Positions 18,189-28,216 of a stretch of DNA of 52,138 bases are shown in pieces. The DNA lies in contig QCSX01000010.1 in NCBI GenBank assembly GCA_003209065.1, positions 1-52,138 of the forward strand. Reading direction: 5' to 3'. The notes below the pieces were generated by a model, which was not told where the DNA came from, searched no databases, and saw nothing but the letters and a program-made list of their open reading frames with translations. A program made the position numbers and the translations under genes. Numbering within the stretch: the first letter of the stretch is position 1; every line of letters starts with the position of its first letter. Source of the stretch: Prochlorococcus sp. AG-670-N10. Lineage in GTDB: Bacteria > Cyanobacteriota > Cyanobacteriia > PCC-6307 > Cyanobiaceae.

Positions 18189-19031
18189 ATGGAGATTAAA
18201 AATACTAAACGAAATTTAGGCTTCAAAGGTACCAGAGTTCATCCTGGCGCATTTGTCGATTCAAGTGCAGAGTTGCATGATGGTGTTTTAATCGCTAGTG
18301 GAGCTATTGTTGGACCAAACGTAATAATAGAATCAGGTACCCAAATAGGAGCTAATTCTGTAATTGAGGGTAAAACTAAAATAGGTAAAAATAATAAAGT
18401 TTTCCCTAATGTTTTTGTAGGACTCGAACCACAAGACCTTAAATATCAAGGTGCACCTACAGAGGTAATTATTGGGGATAATAATACATTTAGAGAATGT
18501 GTAACTATTAATAAGGCAACAAACGAAGGAGAAAAAACAATTATTGGGAATAATAATTTATTAATGGCCTATACGCATATTGGGCATAATTGTGAACTTG
18601 GTAATGGAATTGTTTTGTCTAATAGTGTACAGGTCGCTGGCCATGTAAAAGTTGAAGATAATGCAATTATCGGCGGTTGTTTAGGTATCCATCAATTTGT
18701 ACATGTGGGATATCTGGCAATGATAGGGGGAATGACAAGAGTAGATAGAGATGTGCCTCCTTTTTGTTTGGCAGAGGGACATCCTGGTAGATTGAGAGGC
18801 TTAAATAGGGTAGGAATCAAAAGAAGTGGGTTGATGGCAAATAAAGACTTTGATTTAAAGTTATTGCAAAATACCTGGAATCTATTATTTAAATCTAAAG
18901 ATGTAATTTCTATTTCATTGGAAATAGCGATGAAAGAAAAATTAGACTTTTCTTCTAGCAAACTATGTAATTTTTTAAAAGATTCAATATCTAATAATAG
19001 AAGAGGACCAATGCCTTCAATTAATTTATGA
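18189..19031 (+). CDS. lpxA: UDP-N-acetylglucosamine acyltransferase
   Basis: First acylation of lipid A synthesis. The left-handed parallel beta-helix shows hexapeptide repeats over about residues 15-190. The signature is NTFRECVTINKAT, with the catalytic His in MAYTHIGHNCELG. The C-terminal helical domain is present. I chose ATG 18189 (280 residues) rather than TTG 18177, which would overlap the fabZ end. The stop overlaps the lpxB ATG by four bases, indicating translational coupling. Confidence 0.96.
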   Translation: MEIKNTKRNLGFKGTRVHPGAFVDSSAELHDGVLIASGAIVGPNVIIESGTQIGANSVIEGKTKIGKNNKVFPNVFVGLEPQDLKYQGAPTEVIIGDNNTFRECVTINKATNEGEKTIIGNNNLLMAYTHIGHNCELGNGIVLSNSVQVAGHVKVEDNAIIGGCLGIHQFVHVGYLAMIGGMTRVDRDVPPFCLAEGHPGRLRGLNRVGIKRSGLMANKDFDLKLLQNTWNLLFKSKDVISISLEIAMKEKLDFSSSKLCNFLKDSISNNRRGPMPSINL

Positions 19032-20206
19032 ATAAAAAGATATTCATAAGTACTGGAGAGGTTTCAGGAGATTTACATGGAGGTTTATTAGCTAATGCAT
19101 TATTTAATGAAGCTAAAAAACGTTCGGTTGATTTAGAAATTTATGGTTTGGGTGGAGAAAGAATGCAAAAAGAGGGTGTAAAAATTTTGCAAGACACTAC
19201 TTCTATAAGTGCCATAGGTATTTGGGAGGCTTTGCCACTCCTTATTCCAACAATTAAAATACAAAAAAAATTTTATAAATCACTTAAAAATTTATCGCCT
19301 AATTGTTTAGTCTTAATAGACTATATGGGTCCCAATATCAAATTTGGAAGAAAATTAAAAAGTGAGAAGAATGATATCCCAATTTATTATTATATCGCCC
19401 CTCAAGAGTGGGCTTGGCGAGTTGGCAATAACTCTACAACAGACCTGATAAGCTTTTCGGATAGAATTTTTGCAATTTTTAAACAAGAAGCAAATTTTTA
19501 TAAAAGACGAGGTGGAAATGTTTTATGGATTGGACATCCAATGATCGATTTGATAAAAAAAATTCCTACCAAAAAAGATTCTAGAAAAATCCTAAAACTC
19601 AGAGCAAATGAAAATATCTTGTTAATAATGCCAGCATCAAGACCTCAAGAATTAAAATATGTATTACCCGTTTTTATGCAGGTAGCAAGAAAATTACAAC
19701 AAAAATATCCCAATCTCATTGTTTACATACCTTCTTGTCGAGAAGTTTTTGATTCTAAATTTAAATTAGCTTTAGATAAATATAAAGTTAAAGGAAAAGT
19801 TGTTTCTCTAAAAGACATCGAAGAATTAAAAACTAATATTTATTCTTTAACTAAATTAGCCCTATGTAAATCTGGAACAGTAAATATGGAATTAGCTCTT
19901 TACGGGATACCTCAAATTGTTGGATATAGGGTAAGTAGAGTTACTGCTTTTATTGCCAAAAAAATTCTTAATTTTAAAGTTAAATTTATATCTCCAGTAA
20001 ATTTACTATTAAAAAAATTCATAATTCCTGAATTCGTTCAAAAAGAATTTGAGGTAAAAAAAATATATGAAAAGGCCTGCAGAGTAATAGATCGCAAATC
20101 AGAAAAAGAAAAAATTTTGAAAGGTTATGCTTATTTAAAAAAAGAGTTAGGTCAAGAAGGTGTAGTAAAAAGAGCTGCGGAAGAAATTATAAATTCTTTA
20201 ATTTGA
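19028..20206 (+). CDS. lpxB: Lipid-A-disaccharide synthase
   Basis: A GT19 glycosyltransferase joining UDP-diacylglucosamine and lipid X. The 392 residues begin IFISTGEVSGDLHGG, the family opening. The region YYIAPQEWAWRVGN and the donor-site stretch CKSGTVNMELALYGIPQIVGYR are conserved. The ATG overlaps the lpxA stop (ATGA). This completes lpxC, lpxA and lpxB. No lpxD, lpxK or Kdo genes are in the window. Confidence 0.95.
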   Translation: MNKKIFISTGEVSGDLHGGLLANALFNEAKKRSVDLEIYGLGGERMQKEGVKILQDTTSISAIGIWEALPLLIPTIKIQKKFYKSLKNLSPNCLVLIDYMGPNIKFGRKLKSEKNDIPIYYYIAPQEWAWRVGNNSTTDLISFSDRIFAIFKQEANFYKRRGGNVLWIGHPMIDLIKKIPTKKDSRKILKLRANENILLIMPASRPQELKYVLPVFMQVARKLQQKYPNLIVYIPSCREVFDSKFKLALDKYKVKGKVVSLKDIEELKTNIYSLTKLALCKSGTVNMELALYGIPQIVGYRVSRVTAFIAKKILNFKVKFISPVNLLLKKFIIPEFVQKEFEVKKIYEKACRVIDRKSEKEKILKGYAYLKKELGQEGVVKRAAEEIINSLI

Positions 20207-20222
20207 TGTTTATAATTAAAAA

Positions 20223-20825
20223 ATGAAATATCTTTTATCATTAATAGTTATATTTTCAATACTGGTAAATCCTATAAATACTTTCGCTGAAGAAGTAGTA
20301 CTAGCGGGAGGATGTTTTTGGTGTTTAGAACATGATTTAGAATCATTAAGAGGTATAAATTCAGTAATAAGTGGATACTCTGGTGGGGATTTACAAAAAC
20401 CTACATATGAAAATCATAATGGGCATCAAGAAGTGGTTTTAGTAAATTATGAATCAGAAGTAGTAACTTTATCAGAAATATACAGGTTATATTTTAGAAA
20501 TATTGATCCACTTGATGGAGGAGGCCAATTTTGTGACAGAGGAGATTCTTATAGGCCGGTAATCTTTTTTGAAAATTCAGACGAAAAAAATGAAGCTAGC
20601 AAATCTCTCCTTTCGGCTTCAAAGGAATTAGGGGTTAATTTAGAAAAAATTAATGTTGAACTCAAACCAAAAAGTCAGTTCTGGGAAGCGGAAGCATATC
20701 ATCAGGATTTTGCTAATAGAAATGAACTAAAATATAAGTTCTATAGATTCTCTTGTGGAAGAGATCAGAAATTGGACAAATTATGGAAAGAAAATGCTAG
20801 ATCAATTAATGCTTGGTCTGAATAA
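20223..20825 (+). CDS. msrA: Exported peptide methionine sulfoxide reductase A
   Basis: Repairs methionine-S-sulfoxide. The catalytic motif GGCFWC is at residues 29-34, with Cys31 nucleophilic and Cys34 beside it. The region NGHQEVVLVNY and the DGGGQFCDRG segment follow. A C-terminal Cys lies in RFSCGRDQKL. Residues 1-22 form a signal peptide (basic start, hydrophobic core, ending FAE), so the enzyme likely works in the periplasm or thylakoid lumen. It is 16 bases after lpxB and convergent with pepA. Confidence 0.93.
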   Translation: MKYLLSLIVIFSILVNPINTFAEEVVLAGGCFWCLEHDLESLRGINSVISGYSGGDLQKPTYENHNGHQEVVLVNYESEVVTLSEIYRLYFRNIDPLDGGGQFCDRGDSYRPVIFFENSDEKNEASKSLLSASKELGVNLEKINVELKPKSQFWEAEAYHQDFANRNELKYKFYRFSCGRDQKLDKLWKENARSINAWSE

Positions 20826-20837
20826 TTATTTTTCATC

Positions 20838-22313
20838 TCATCTTTTATTTTTAATCCATTGGACTAAAGTTTTAACTCCATATCCTGTAGCTCCTGATGT
20901 ATGAATCCCTTTATTTTTATCAGTCCAACAAGTTCCAGCGATATCAATATGAGCCCAGTTTATATTTTTATCAAAAAATTCCTCTAAAAATAATGCAGCT
21001 GTTATAGATCCACCAGCCCTTGGGCCAGTATTTTTCATATCGGCAATATGAGACTTCAGACCATCTTTATAAGATTTTTGTAAAGGCATTTGCCATAAGG
21101 CCTCTCCAGCTTGGGATGAAGCTGTTTTTAAATCCTTTGCCATCATATTGTTATTGGTCCAAAAACCGGCCACATCATTTCCTAATGCAACAACAATTGC
21201 ACCAGTCAAAGTAGCAAGATCAATAATTGAATCAGGTTTTAGATTTGATGCGTAAGTTAATGCATCAGCTAATGTAAGCCTACCTTCAGCATCAGTATTA
21301 TTAATTTCAATTGTCTTGCCATTTGAAGCTTTTATAACATCTCCAGGATGTACAGCTGATCCATTTATCATATTCTCACAAGCTGCCACAATAAAGTGTA
21401 TCTCTAATCCATCTGGCTTTATAGCTCCGAGTGCTTTGGCTGCACCAAGAACTGCTGCACTACCACCCATGTCATATTTCATCATTTCAATTTGGGAAGC
21501 TCCAACTTTTAGGTTATAACCTCCAGAATCAAAGGTTAAACCTTTACCTACTAATGCAATCTTTTCTTTTATAGGACTTTTTGATTTCAAAGTTAAATGT
21601 ATAAATTTAGGTTCTAAATCAGAACCTTTAGCTACAGCTAAATATGCACCCATACCTAAATCTTCACATTCATTTTTCTCAAGGATTTTAATTTCTAATC
21701 CATGATCTTTAGCAATCTTTGAAGCTTGTCTAGACATCTCTAAAGGAGTAAGACTATTGGGGGGGGCAGCTACAAGCCTCCTTGCTAGCTCAACGCCTTC
21801 ACAAATATATTCCGTTTCATTGAAGTTTATATTTTTAAATTTATCTAAATTCAAAAATTCAATTTCTTTAAGAACTTTTTTATCATCTCTTTTGCTATTG
21901 AATCGATTATCTTTGTAGGCTGATAATCTTGCTGATTCTCCAAAAGATTGAATTTCTTCTTGAGAATTTATTAATTCCCAAGGAAACAAGATACTAATTT
22001 TTTCTTCTTTATCAGCACTTTTTCTTATAACATCCGCTAGAGAATTTTTAATATCAATAGTGTTTATATTTTTGCTTTCTCCTAGACCGATAATCTTCAG
22101 AGTTTGCAACCTTTGATCAAAAAAATCAAAGTTTAATATCTTTCCTTTTTCTCCTTTGAATTTTTTTTGATTAATTTTTTCTTGTAATAACTTTGAATCA
22201 ATAATGAAATCAATTTTTTCTAATTGATTCCTAAGATCCTCCTCAACAATTCCAAATATTAATGTAGAGCCTCGCCAAGTATTAAGATCTTGTTGGAAAA
22301 TTGAAAATTGCAT
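20838..22313 (-). CDS. pepA: Leucyl (cytosol) aminopeptidase
   Basis: An M17 two-metal aminopeptidase for peptide turnover. The C-terminal catalytic half holds [15 protein letters not shown] (Lys and Asp ligands) and [14 protein letters not shown]. The family signature [15 protein letters not shown] supplies Asp and Glu ligands plus Arg. The N-terminal half is a divergent macrodomain-like region. The length of 491 is normal. It is convergent with msrA by 12 bases and separated from the upstream GIY-YIG-like gene by 22 bases. Confidence 0.96.
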   Translation of the reverse strand: MQFSIFQQDLNTWRGSTLIFGIVEEDLRNQLEKIDFIIDSKLLQEKINQKKFKGEKGKILNFDFFDQRLQTLKIIGLGESKNINTIDIKNSLADVIRKSADKEEKISILFPWELINSQEEIQSFGESARLSAYKDNRFNSKRDDKKVLKEIEFLNLDKFKNINFNETEYICEGVELARRLVAAPPNSLTPLEMSRQASKIAKDHGLEIKILEKNECEDLGMGAYLAVAKGSDLEPKFIHLTLKSKSPIKEKIALVGKGLTFDSGGYNLKVGASQIEMMKYDMGGSAAVLGAAKALGAIKPDGLEIHFIVAACENMINGSAVHPGDVIKASNGKTIEINNTDAEGRLTLADALTYASNLKPDSIIDLATLTGAIVVALGNDVAGFWTNNNMMAKDLKTASSQAGEALWQMPLQKSYKDGLKSHIADMKNTGPRAGGSITAALFLEEFFDKNINWAHIDIAGTCWTDKNKGIHTSGATGYGVKTLVQWIKNKR

Positions 22314-22335
22314 TTTGATAAAGATTTAATTAATT

Positions 22336-22947
22336 TTAATTGTTTGTAAAAGTAGTTGACCATCTATCTCTAGTTTCTTTATTAAATGGTGGCAGCCATA
22401 AATATATTAGTTTCTGTTCTAATCTACGTCTTGATTTAGCTTCTTTGGGAACATCTAAAAAAAAACGTATATCTAACTGATTGGTTAGATTATTATATGC
22501 TAACGCTTCTTTATAGTTACTAAGGTAATTTTTGCAGTCATGCTCACCTTTCCATCTTTTATTAGCTGAATTGGTTTCCCCTATATAGAGAATTATTTGA
22601 GAGCTACCTATCGTATCAATTACAAAATACATAGCTGGACCATTATGTACGGATTGATTTGTTCTCCAAAAATTTAACGATAACCCTTGTAGTGAAAACG
22701 GATCAATTCTTGCATGATAAATATTATCATTCTCGGGAATAATCGAATGTTGAAAAATATTATTTTGGTTATCTTCCACAATTTTAGATTGATAATCAGA
22801 AATTCTATTTCGCCAGGCTATTAAGGTTTTAGTTCTAACTTTGAGATCATTTGAAAAAGGGAGATTACTTGAGGTATTTAATGCGGAACTAAATAACTCA
22901 AATTGCTTATTTTTCTTTGAAATATTATTTAAATTAGAGTTTTCCAA
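22336..22947 (-). CDS. GIY-YIG-like nuclease-fold protein, function unknown
   Basis: The C-terminal half matches the GIY-YIG layout. YFVID is at residues 107-111 (the GIY strand) and LYIGET at 120-125 (the YIG strand). Arg131 is in the following helix, Glu177 lies in RRRLEQKLIYLWL, and a PPFN motif at 186-189 supplies the Asn. The N-terminal ~100 residues do not resemble a known DNA-binding domain. The absence of a homing-type partner argues for a host protein. It is likely co-transcribed with pepA. The catalytic residues look intact, but nuclease activity is an inference. Confidence 0.72.
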   Translation of the reverse strand: MENSNLNNISKKNKQFELFSSALNTSSNLPFSNDLKVRTKTLIAWRNRISDYQSKIVEDNQNNIFQHSIIPENDNIYHARIDPFSLQGLSLNFWRTNQSVHNGPAMYFVIDTIGSSQIILYIGETNSANKRWKGEHDCKNYLSNYKEALAYNNLTNQLDIRFFLDVPKEAKSRRRLEQKLIYLWLPPFNKETRDRWSTTFTNN

Positions 22948-23098
22948 ATGTAGTTGTCATTTTTTAGAATCTTAATTCTTAATTATTATTATTCAAATAA
23001 ATATTTATAAACTAAAAATTTATTAATCTTATAATTAATTCAAAAGATTCTTGTTATCTTAGTAAGGAAGAAAACAATTGAATTAATTAAAATAACAA

Positions 23099-23422
23099 AT
23101 GAGCTTTTTCGAGTCAGATATAGTTCAGGAAGAAGCTAAAAAGCTTTTTACAGATTATCAAGAACTGATGAAACTTGGTTCTGATTATGGGAAATTTGAT
23201 AGAGAAGGAAAAGTTATGTTTATAAAGAAAATGGAATCACTTATGGATCGATATAAAGTTTTTATGAAAAGATTCGAATTGTCAGAAGATTTTCAAGCTA
23301 AAATGACTGTAGAACAATTAAAAACGCAGTTAAGCCAATTTGGAATTACTCCTGATCAAATGTTCGATCAAATGAATAAAACCTTAATAAGAATGAAGGA
23401 AGAACTTGATAAGAGTTCTTAA
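23099..23422 (+). CDS. DUF1825-family cyanobacterial protein
   Basis: A short, all-helical charged protein of 107 residues matching the cyanobacterial DUF1825 type. It contains FFESDIVQEEAKKLFTDYQELMKLGSDYGKFDREGK and later MTVEQLKTQLSQFGITPDQMFDQM. No signal or membrane segment is present, so it is cytoplasmic. It is followed by tyrS 19 bases later, and pyrF, so it may be co-transcribed with them. Function is unknown. It is divergent from the GIY-YIG-like gene, with a 151-base AT-rich gap. Confidence 0.9.
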   Translation: MSFFESDIVQEEAKKLFTDYQELMKLGSDYGKFDREGKVMFIKKMESLMDRYKVFMKRFELSEDFQAKMTVEQLKTQLSQFGITPDQMFDQMNKTLIRMKEELDKSS

Positions 23423-23441
23423 CTTTTAAAATTAAATTTTT

Positions 23442-24680
23442 ATGGTAGATAAATGTGAATTGCCAAAATGGCTCCTCAGGGGAATAGAAGAATCATTTCC
23501 TCTCAGAAACTTTGATCAAACACTTTCATCTAAAATCGATGAGGCGAATAAAAAAAATAGGAAATTAAGAGTAAAACTTGGTATAGACCCAACCGGAACT
23601 GATATTCATCTTGGTCATAGTATTTTGTTTAGAAAACTCAGAGCGTTCCAAGATAATGGTCATATAGCAGTTCTAATAATTGGAGATTTTACTGCAAAAA
23701 TAGGAGATCCAACAGGAAAAAATAAAACAAGAGTTCAATTATGCGAAGAAGAGGTTAAGGAAAATTCAAAAACATATTTGAATCAACTTGGGATGGGTAA
23801 ATCATCCGATAAATCTATTTTAGATTTTGATTCAGAAGATAGGATAGAAATTAGATACAACAGTGAGTGGTTAAAAAATCTAAATCTTAATTCAATTATT
23901 GAATTAATGGGAAGCACTACTGTTAGCCAGATGCTCGCCAAGGAAGAATTTAATAAGAGATACAACTCTCAAACTCCAATTGCATTACATGAATTTTTAT
24001 ACCCATTACTTCAAGGCTATGATTCAGTGGCAGTGAATTCAGATATTGAACTTGGTGGCACAGATCAGAAATTTAATATTGCAATAGGAAGAGATTTGCA
24101 AAAACACTTTAAACAAGAACCACAATATGGAATATTACTTCCAATTTTAACTGGATTGGATGGAATTAAAAAAATGAGTAAATCAGAATCGAATACTGTT
24201 GGCTTGAGCGAGGATTCACTATCAATGTATTCAAAACTAGAAAAAGTTCCAGATAATATTATTCCATCTTATTTTGAATTGCTTACAGAATTAGATTTAA
24301 CTCTCCTTAAAGAAAATAATCCTCGAGATTTGCAAAGACGGATGGCCCTGGAAGTTACGTCCCTTCATCATGGAAAAGAAGAAGCATTAAGAGCACAATC
24401 TAATTGTGAAAAACTTTTTTTAGGACTTAAAGAAAAAGTTGGTGAGATTCCAATAATTTCTTTAAAAGAAATAGTGTTTCCTGTGAAATTCTTTTATTTG
24501 TTGAGCTCATTAAACTTATTTAAATCTAGTAGCGAATCAAAAAGATCTATTAAAGGTGGGGGTGTAAAAATTGATAGTAATAAATTAGTAAACCCAGATC
24601 TTGTTTTTGATTCAAAAGAGGATTTATCAGGCAAAATATTGCAAATTGGCAAGAAAATAATTAAAAGGTTTGAGACTTAA
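23442..24680 (+). CDS. tyrS: Tyrosyl-tRNA synthetase (TyrZ-like class)
   Basis: Charges tRNA-Tyr. The class I HIGH-type motif is HLGHS (56-60), with [14 protein letters not shown] before it. KKMSKS is the second signature. Its KMSKS rather than KFGKT places it in the TyrZ-like subgroup. The C-terminal S4-type RNA-binding domain ([15 protein letters not shown]) is present. The 412-residue length is normal. It follows the DUF1825 gene and precedes pyrF by 6 bases. Confidence 0.96.
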   Translation: MVDKCELPKWLLRGIEESFPLRNFDQTLSSKIDEANKKNRKLRVKLGIDPTGTDIHLGHSILFRKLRAFQDNGHIAVLIIGDFTAKIGDPTGKNKTRVQLCEEEVKENSKTYLNQLGMGKSSDKSILDFDSEDRIEIRYNSEWLKNLNLNSIIELMGSTTVSQMLAKEEFNKRYNSQTPIALHEFLYPLLQGYDSVAVNSDIELGGTDQKFNIAIGRDLQKHFKQEPQYGILLPILTGLDGIKKMSKSESNTVGLSEDSLSMYSKLEKVPDNIIPSYFELLTELDLTLLKENNPRDLQRRMALEVTSLHHGKEEALRAQSNCEKLFLGLKEKVGEIPIISLKEIVFPVKFFYLLSSLNLFKSSSESKRSIKGGGVKIDSNKLVNPDLVFDSKEDLSGKILQIGKKIIKRFET

Positions 24681-24686
24681 AATTAA

Positions 24687-25406
24687 ATGAAAAAAATTAA
24701 TTCAGAAGAAAAAATAATATTAGCTATTGATGGTTTAGATATATCTCAAGCAAAATTATTGCTAGATAGATGTCCCAATATTAAATGGGTAAAAGTTGGC
24801 TTAGAACTTTTCACGAGGGAGGGCCCCAGTGTTATTAAAATTTTGAAAAATTTAAATAAAAAAATTTTCTTAGATCTTAAATTTCACGATATTCCGAATA
24901 CTATGAGCGCTGCTTGTTATGAGGTGTCCAAACTAGGAGTTGATATTATTTCTATTCATGCTTCAGCAGGTTCTAAAGCTCTAACTGCATCAAAAAAGGC
25001 ATCTTTAGAAGGAGCAAAAATAGCTACTGTAAATCCTCCTTGTATTTTAGGGATAACTGTTTTAACTAGCTTTTCTAGTGAAGAATTCCAAATTGATCTT
25101 GATAGAAAAAACTCGATTGAGGAAAATGTTATTAGGCTTGCAAAATTGTCTTTTAATGCTGGATTAGATGGATGCGTTTGTTCCCCATGGGAAGCAAAAA
25201 TATTGAGATCAATATATGAAAATAATTTCGAATTAATTACGCCTGGTATTAGGACGAAGATTCAAAAAAAAGATGATCAAAATAGAATAATGACTCCTTA
25301 TGAAGCAATAAGTAATGGAGCTTCTAAATTAGTTATTGGAAGAGCTATCACGAAAGCTAAAGATCCCAATAAGGCTTTTTTGGATATCTGCGAGTCTATT
25401 TGTTAA
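24687..25406 (+). CDS. pyrF: Orotidine 5'-phosphate decarboxylase
   Basis: The last step of UMP synthesis. A TIM barrel of 239 residues with the active-site motif [12 protein letters not shown] (Asp-Lys-Asp) near residues 60-72. The C-terminal phosphate-binding segment is [12 protein letters not shown]. It is 6 bases downstream of tyrS on the same strand. Its stop overlaps the plsY 3' end by 11 bases in the convergent orientation. Confidence 0.97.
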   Translation: MKKINSEEKIILAIDGLDISQAKLLLDRCPNIKWVKVGLELFTREGPSVIKILKNLNKKIFLDLKFHDIPNTMSAACYEVSKLGVDIISIHASAGSKALTASKKASLEGAKIATVNPPCILGITVLTSFSSEEFQIDLDRKNSIEENVIRLAKLSFNAGLDGCVCSPWEAKILRSIYENNFELITPGIRTKIQKKDDQNRIMTPYEAISNGASKLVIGRAITKAKDPNKAFLDICESIC

Positions 25407-25992
25407 TGTCATTAATTTTTGATTCTTCTCCTTTAAGTAATCGTTTAATATTTGTTCTATGCTTCCAAATAACTAATATTGATACAACTAAACTAATCAA
25501 GAAGTAAGGATGATTAGTAGATCCCATATCCAAAAACATCAAAAATGGTAAAAAAATTGCAGCTGAGATACTTGATAAAGAGACAATCTTAGATTTTGCA
25601 AGAATTATTAAAAAAATCCCCAATGATGCAAATCCTACTTTCCAAGAAAGAGCAATAAACATTCCTAAACCTGTGGCTACTGCCTTACCACCTTTCCCTT
25701 TTAACCATATTGGCCATATATGTCCTGAAATGGCAGCAATCCCTGCTAAAACTTCAAATAAGTTTTGATTTGTATAATGTTGAGCAATCTTAACGGCAAA
25801 AAGACCTTTGGCTACATCAATAATAAAAACAAAAAAAGCAGGCCATTTCCCAACATTTCTTAAAACATTCGTTGCCCCTGTTGATCCAGATCCTATAAGT
25901 CTTAGATCAATATTTTTTAGAAATTTACCAAATAAGAATCCTGTTGGCAGTGATCCCAAAAAATAACTTATAGAAATAATTAAAATATGCAT
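25396..25992 (-). CDS. plsY: Acyl-phosphate:glycerol-3-phosphate acyltransferase
   Basis: An integral inner-membrane enzyme making lysophosphatidic acid. Its three motifs are all visible: [11 protein letters not shown] near residue 36, [13 protein letters not shown] near 98, and [15 protein letters not shown] near 180. About five membrane helices are predicted by eye. The length of 198 is normal. It lies downstream of the DUF3086, DUF3119 and MlaE genes, forming a minus-strand envelope-lipid set. Confidence 0.96.
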   Translation of the reverse strand: MHILIISISYFLGSLPTGFLFGKFLKNIDLRLIGSGSTGATNVLRNVGKWPAFFVFIIDVAKGLFAVKIAQHYTNQNLFEVLAGIAAISGHIWPIWLKGKGGKAVATGLGMFIALSWKVGFASLGIFLIILAKSKIVSLSSISAAIFLPFLMFLDMGSTNHPYFLISLVVSILVIWKHRTNIKRLLKGEESKINDINK

Positions 25993-25997
25993 AGAAG

Positions 25998-27008
25998 TTA
26001 ATTTAGTTCAAGATCATCATAAATTTCATCATTTGAGCCTGCGAAGGCAAGCCATAATGGGAATTGAAGAATTGGTATTTCTACAGATGTTTCTGCTGCA
26101 TCCACAATAATAAATGGCAATTCTTCATTGGCCTCTAATCTGTCAGCTCTTTCTATAACGCCTTCTGGTCTTTCAAAAAGAACAATGCCACTATTAGGTC
26201 CAAAATCATCTCTTGTAAGACCTAAGGAATCTTGTAAAACTCTCCTCCACTCTCCTAATCTCTCAGGTTGAGAGGCCAATATTAGAGTTTGAAACTGGTC
26301 TCCATATAATTCACCAAGAATAGCTATTAATCCAGCAGATAATAAAGCATTTTTTTGCCTCGATCCCCTGCTCTCTAGGGATCCCCTTCCACCCATATTA
26401 AAGAACCAATCATCCATGACTTCAATATCTGATGAATCAAGGCTTCGTCTTAATTTCCACGGTTCTGAATAAAAATCAGGCTGTTCTATGAAATTTGAGA
26501 AACAACTTCTAATGAGTTGTTCATCTGGTTTAAATGTTTCAGATAAGGCAGGAACGGTAATTAATTCATTTTTGTTTGAAGCCTCTTTTTTTTCATCAAG
26601 AGGCGAAGGCTTAACAACTATTGGTTGTGAAACTAATTCTAGTTTTTCTACATTTTGTGAAAGGTTCTGTAAAGAGACCGTTAAATATTCTTGGAATCCC
26701 TTTACTCTTTTAGCGATATTATCTGATTGACCCTTGAAATTTGATTCAATATCTTTATCTAATTCATTTTTTTTTGTTTCTAAATCTTTTATCTCTTTAA
26801 CTAAAGAGATTTTTTTTGAAATCAGCTCGCTAAAGATTTCATTTGAAATATCATCTAAAGATTTATTAGGTTTTTTGCTTACAGAAGTTACCTTTTTATT
26901 TTGAATTGCTTTATTTTTGATAATCTCATTATCTTTTGCTTTTGTAATTGATTTATTGATTATTGATTCCTTATCAGGATTATTATTAGAAACTTTAGTA
27001 TTAGTCAT
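25998..27008 (-). CDS. DUF3086-family cyanobacterial protein with coiled coil
   Basis: A 336-residue cyanobacterial family of unknown role. The N-terminal ~65 residues are Lys/Asn/Ser-rich and disordered-looking. A charged coiled coil follows at about 60-120 ([21 protein letters not shown]). The folded C-terminal domain contains [56 protein letters not shown] and [24 protein letters not shown]. No membrane helix is obvious. It sits upstream of plsY by 5 bases and downstream of DUF3119 by 34 bases. Confidence 0.88.
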   Translation of the reverse strand: MTNTKVSNNNPDKESIINKSITKAKDNEIIKNKAIQNKKVTSVSKKPNKSLDDISNEIFSELISKKISLVKEIKDLETKKNELDKDIESNFKGQSDNIAKRVKGFQEYLTVSLQNLSQNVEKLELVSQPIVVKPSPLDEKKEASNKNELITVPALSETFKPDEQLIRSCFSNFIEQPDFYSEPWKLRRSLDSSDIEVMDDWFFNMGGRGSLESRGSRQKNALLSAGLIAILGELYGDQFQTLILASQPERLGEWRRVLQDSLGLTRDDFGPNSGIVLFERPEGVIERADRLEANEELPFIIVDAAETSVEIPILQFPLWLAFAGSNDEIYDDLELN

Positions 27009-27042
27009 TTAATTAAATTTGTAATTAATCAAAAATTTATTT

Positions 27043-27459
27043 TTAAGGGTTTTTAATTTCCAGAGATTCAACTTTCTTTATAAGTTCGTTTTTTAGTTGC
27101 TCTGGATTAAATAGTATAGGTAATAAATGAGGGCTAGACTTTTCTCTAAAGTAAAAAATACCAGGGATTATGGGGAAAAAGAATTTCCAAGAAATCCAAT
27201 TTTTAAATGGAAAGGTTCTAATTTCTTTTCCAAGTTGCAAAACCACAAAATCTTCATTAGTGATTTTTATTCTTAAAGTAAATGATTGAAGCAATAAAAA
27301 AAAGCTAAATGCAGCAAATACTATTGTGGGCCAATAACCTATATTTAGAAATAAAAGCATAAAACTTAAAGTTATAAGGATTATTGGTAATTGAAAAGAT
27401 GGAGAGATTGTTACTGGCTCAGTTATTTTTGATTTAGTATTAAACATCGATTTATCCAA
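27043..27459 (-). CDS. DUF3119-family membrane protein
   Basis: A 138-residue protein with two close membrane helices near residues 22-65 (LPIILITLSFMLLFLNIGYWPTIVFAAFSFFLLLQSF). The rest, a PH-like folded segment, contains FVVLQLGKEIRTFPFKNWISWKFF. It begins within the mlaE-like 3' end (8-base overlap), so translational coupling is probable. The family appears cyanobacterial. A part in lipid transport is inferred from the neighbour and is not shown by sequence. Confidence 0.85.
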   Translation of the reverse strand: MDKSMFNTKSKITEPVTISPSFQLPIILITLSFMLLFLNIGYWPTIVFAAFSFFLLLQSFTLRIKITNEDFVVLQLGKEIRTFPFKNWISWKFFFPIIPGIFYFREKSSPHLLPILFNPEQLKNELIKKVESLEIKNP

Positions 27460-28207
27460 ATAATATTTGTGTTAGAACTACATCCATTAAAGATACAGTA
27501 ACAAGAGTCATTACTACGGCACCTGTAGTACTTGTTCCTACTTCTTTGGGACCTCCCTTTGTAGTAAGACCGTACCCACAGGCAATAATTGATATTATTA
27601 ATCCGAAAACTACGGATTTAATTATCATGGATGATAAGTCTGAACTAGTTAAGCTTACATTACCAGAACGAACAGAGGTCCAAAAAACAATGGGTGGAAC
27701 GTTATAAAAAATTGTGCTCCAGATTTGCCCGCTCCATAAAGCAACTGATAGAAATAAAAGACATTGTATTGGCGACATAATTATCATAGAAAGTAATCGT
27801 GGAACTACTAAATATTGAATTGGTTCAGTCCTTAACATTGTTATTGCTTCTATTTGTTCAGTAACTTTCATCGTTCCAAGTTGAGCTGCATATGCAGTGG
27901 CGACTTTGCCAGTCATTAAAGTAGCAGTAAGAAGAGGAGCCATTTCTCTTGCCATTCCTACAGCTAGTAAGCCCCCTATTTCACTTGAAACACCCATGCT
28001 TGTTAGTTGTGAAGCTACCTGAATATTAAAAACTGTACCTGCGGCAATGCCTGTTATTAAAACAATTAGTAAACTTCCAGGACCTGAATCCATAAGCTGT
28101 TCAAAAAGATCGTTTTTTGAAATTTTACCTCTAAAGATATAGTTAATTGCTTGTCCTCCAATTATGAAGCTGCTTACAAGTCTTTTAAAAAACTTAGGAA
28201 AATACAT
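27452..28207 (-). CDS. MlaE-type lipid ABC transporter permease
   Basis: Family of Ycf63/TGD1/MlaE permeases that move phospholipids between membranes. The 251 residues contain several membrane helices. The conserved signature region is DSGPGSLLIVLITGIAAGTV, followed by GVSSEIGGLLAVGMAREMAPLLTATLMTGKVATAYAAQLGTMKVTEQIEAI and the GASTTGAVV-like GTSTTGAVV loop. The MlaD-like and ATPase partners are not adjacent. It is overlapped by DUF3119 downstream and lies 9 bases downstream of the GPH transporter stop. Confidence 0.92.
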   Translation of the reverse strand: MYFPKFFKRLVSSFIIGGQAINYIFRGKISKNDLFEQLMDSGPGSLLIVLITGIAAGTVFNIQVASQLTSMGVSSEIGGLLAVGMAREMAPLLTATLMTGKVATAYAAQLGTMKVTEQIEAITMLRTEPIQYLVVPRLLSMIIMSPIQCLLFLSVALWSGQIWSTIFYNVPPIVFWTSVRSGNVSLTSSDLSSMIIKSVVFGLIISIIACGYGLTTKGGPKEVGTSTTGAVVMTLVTVSLMDVVLTQILFG

Positions 28208-28216
28208 GTTTTTATA

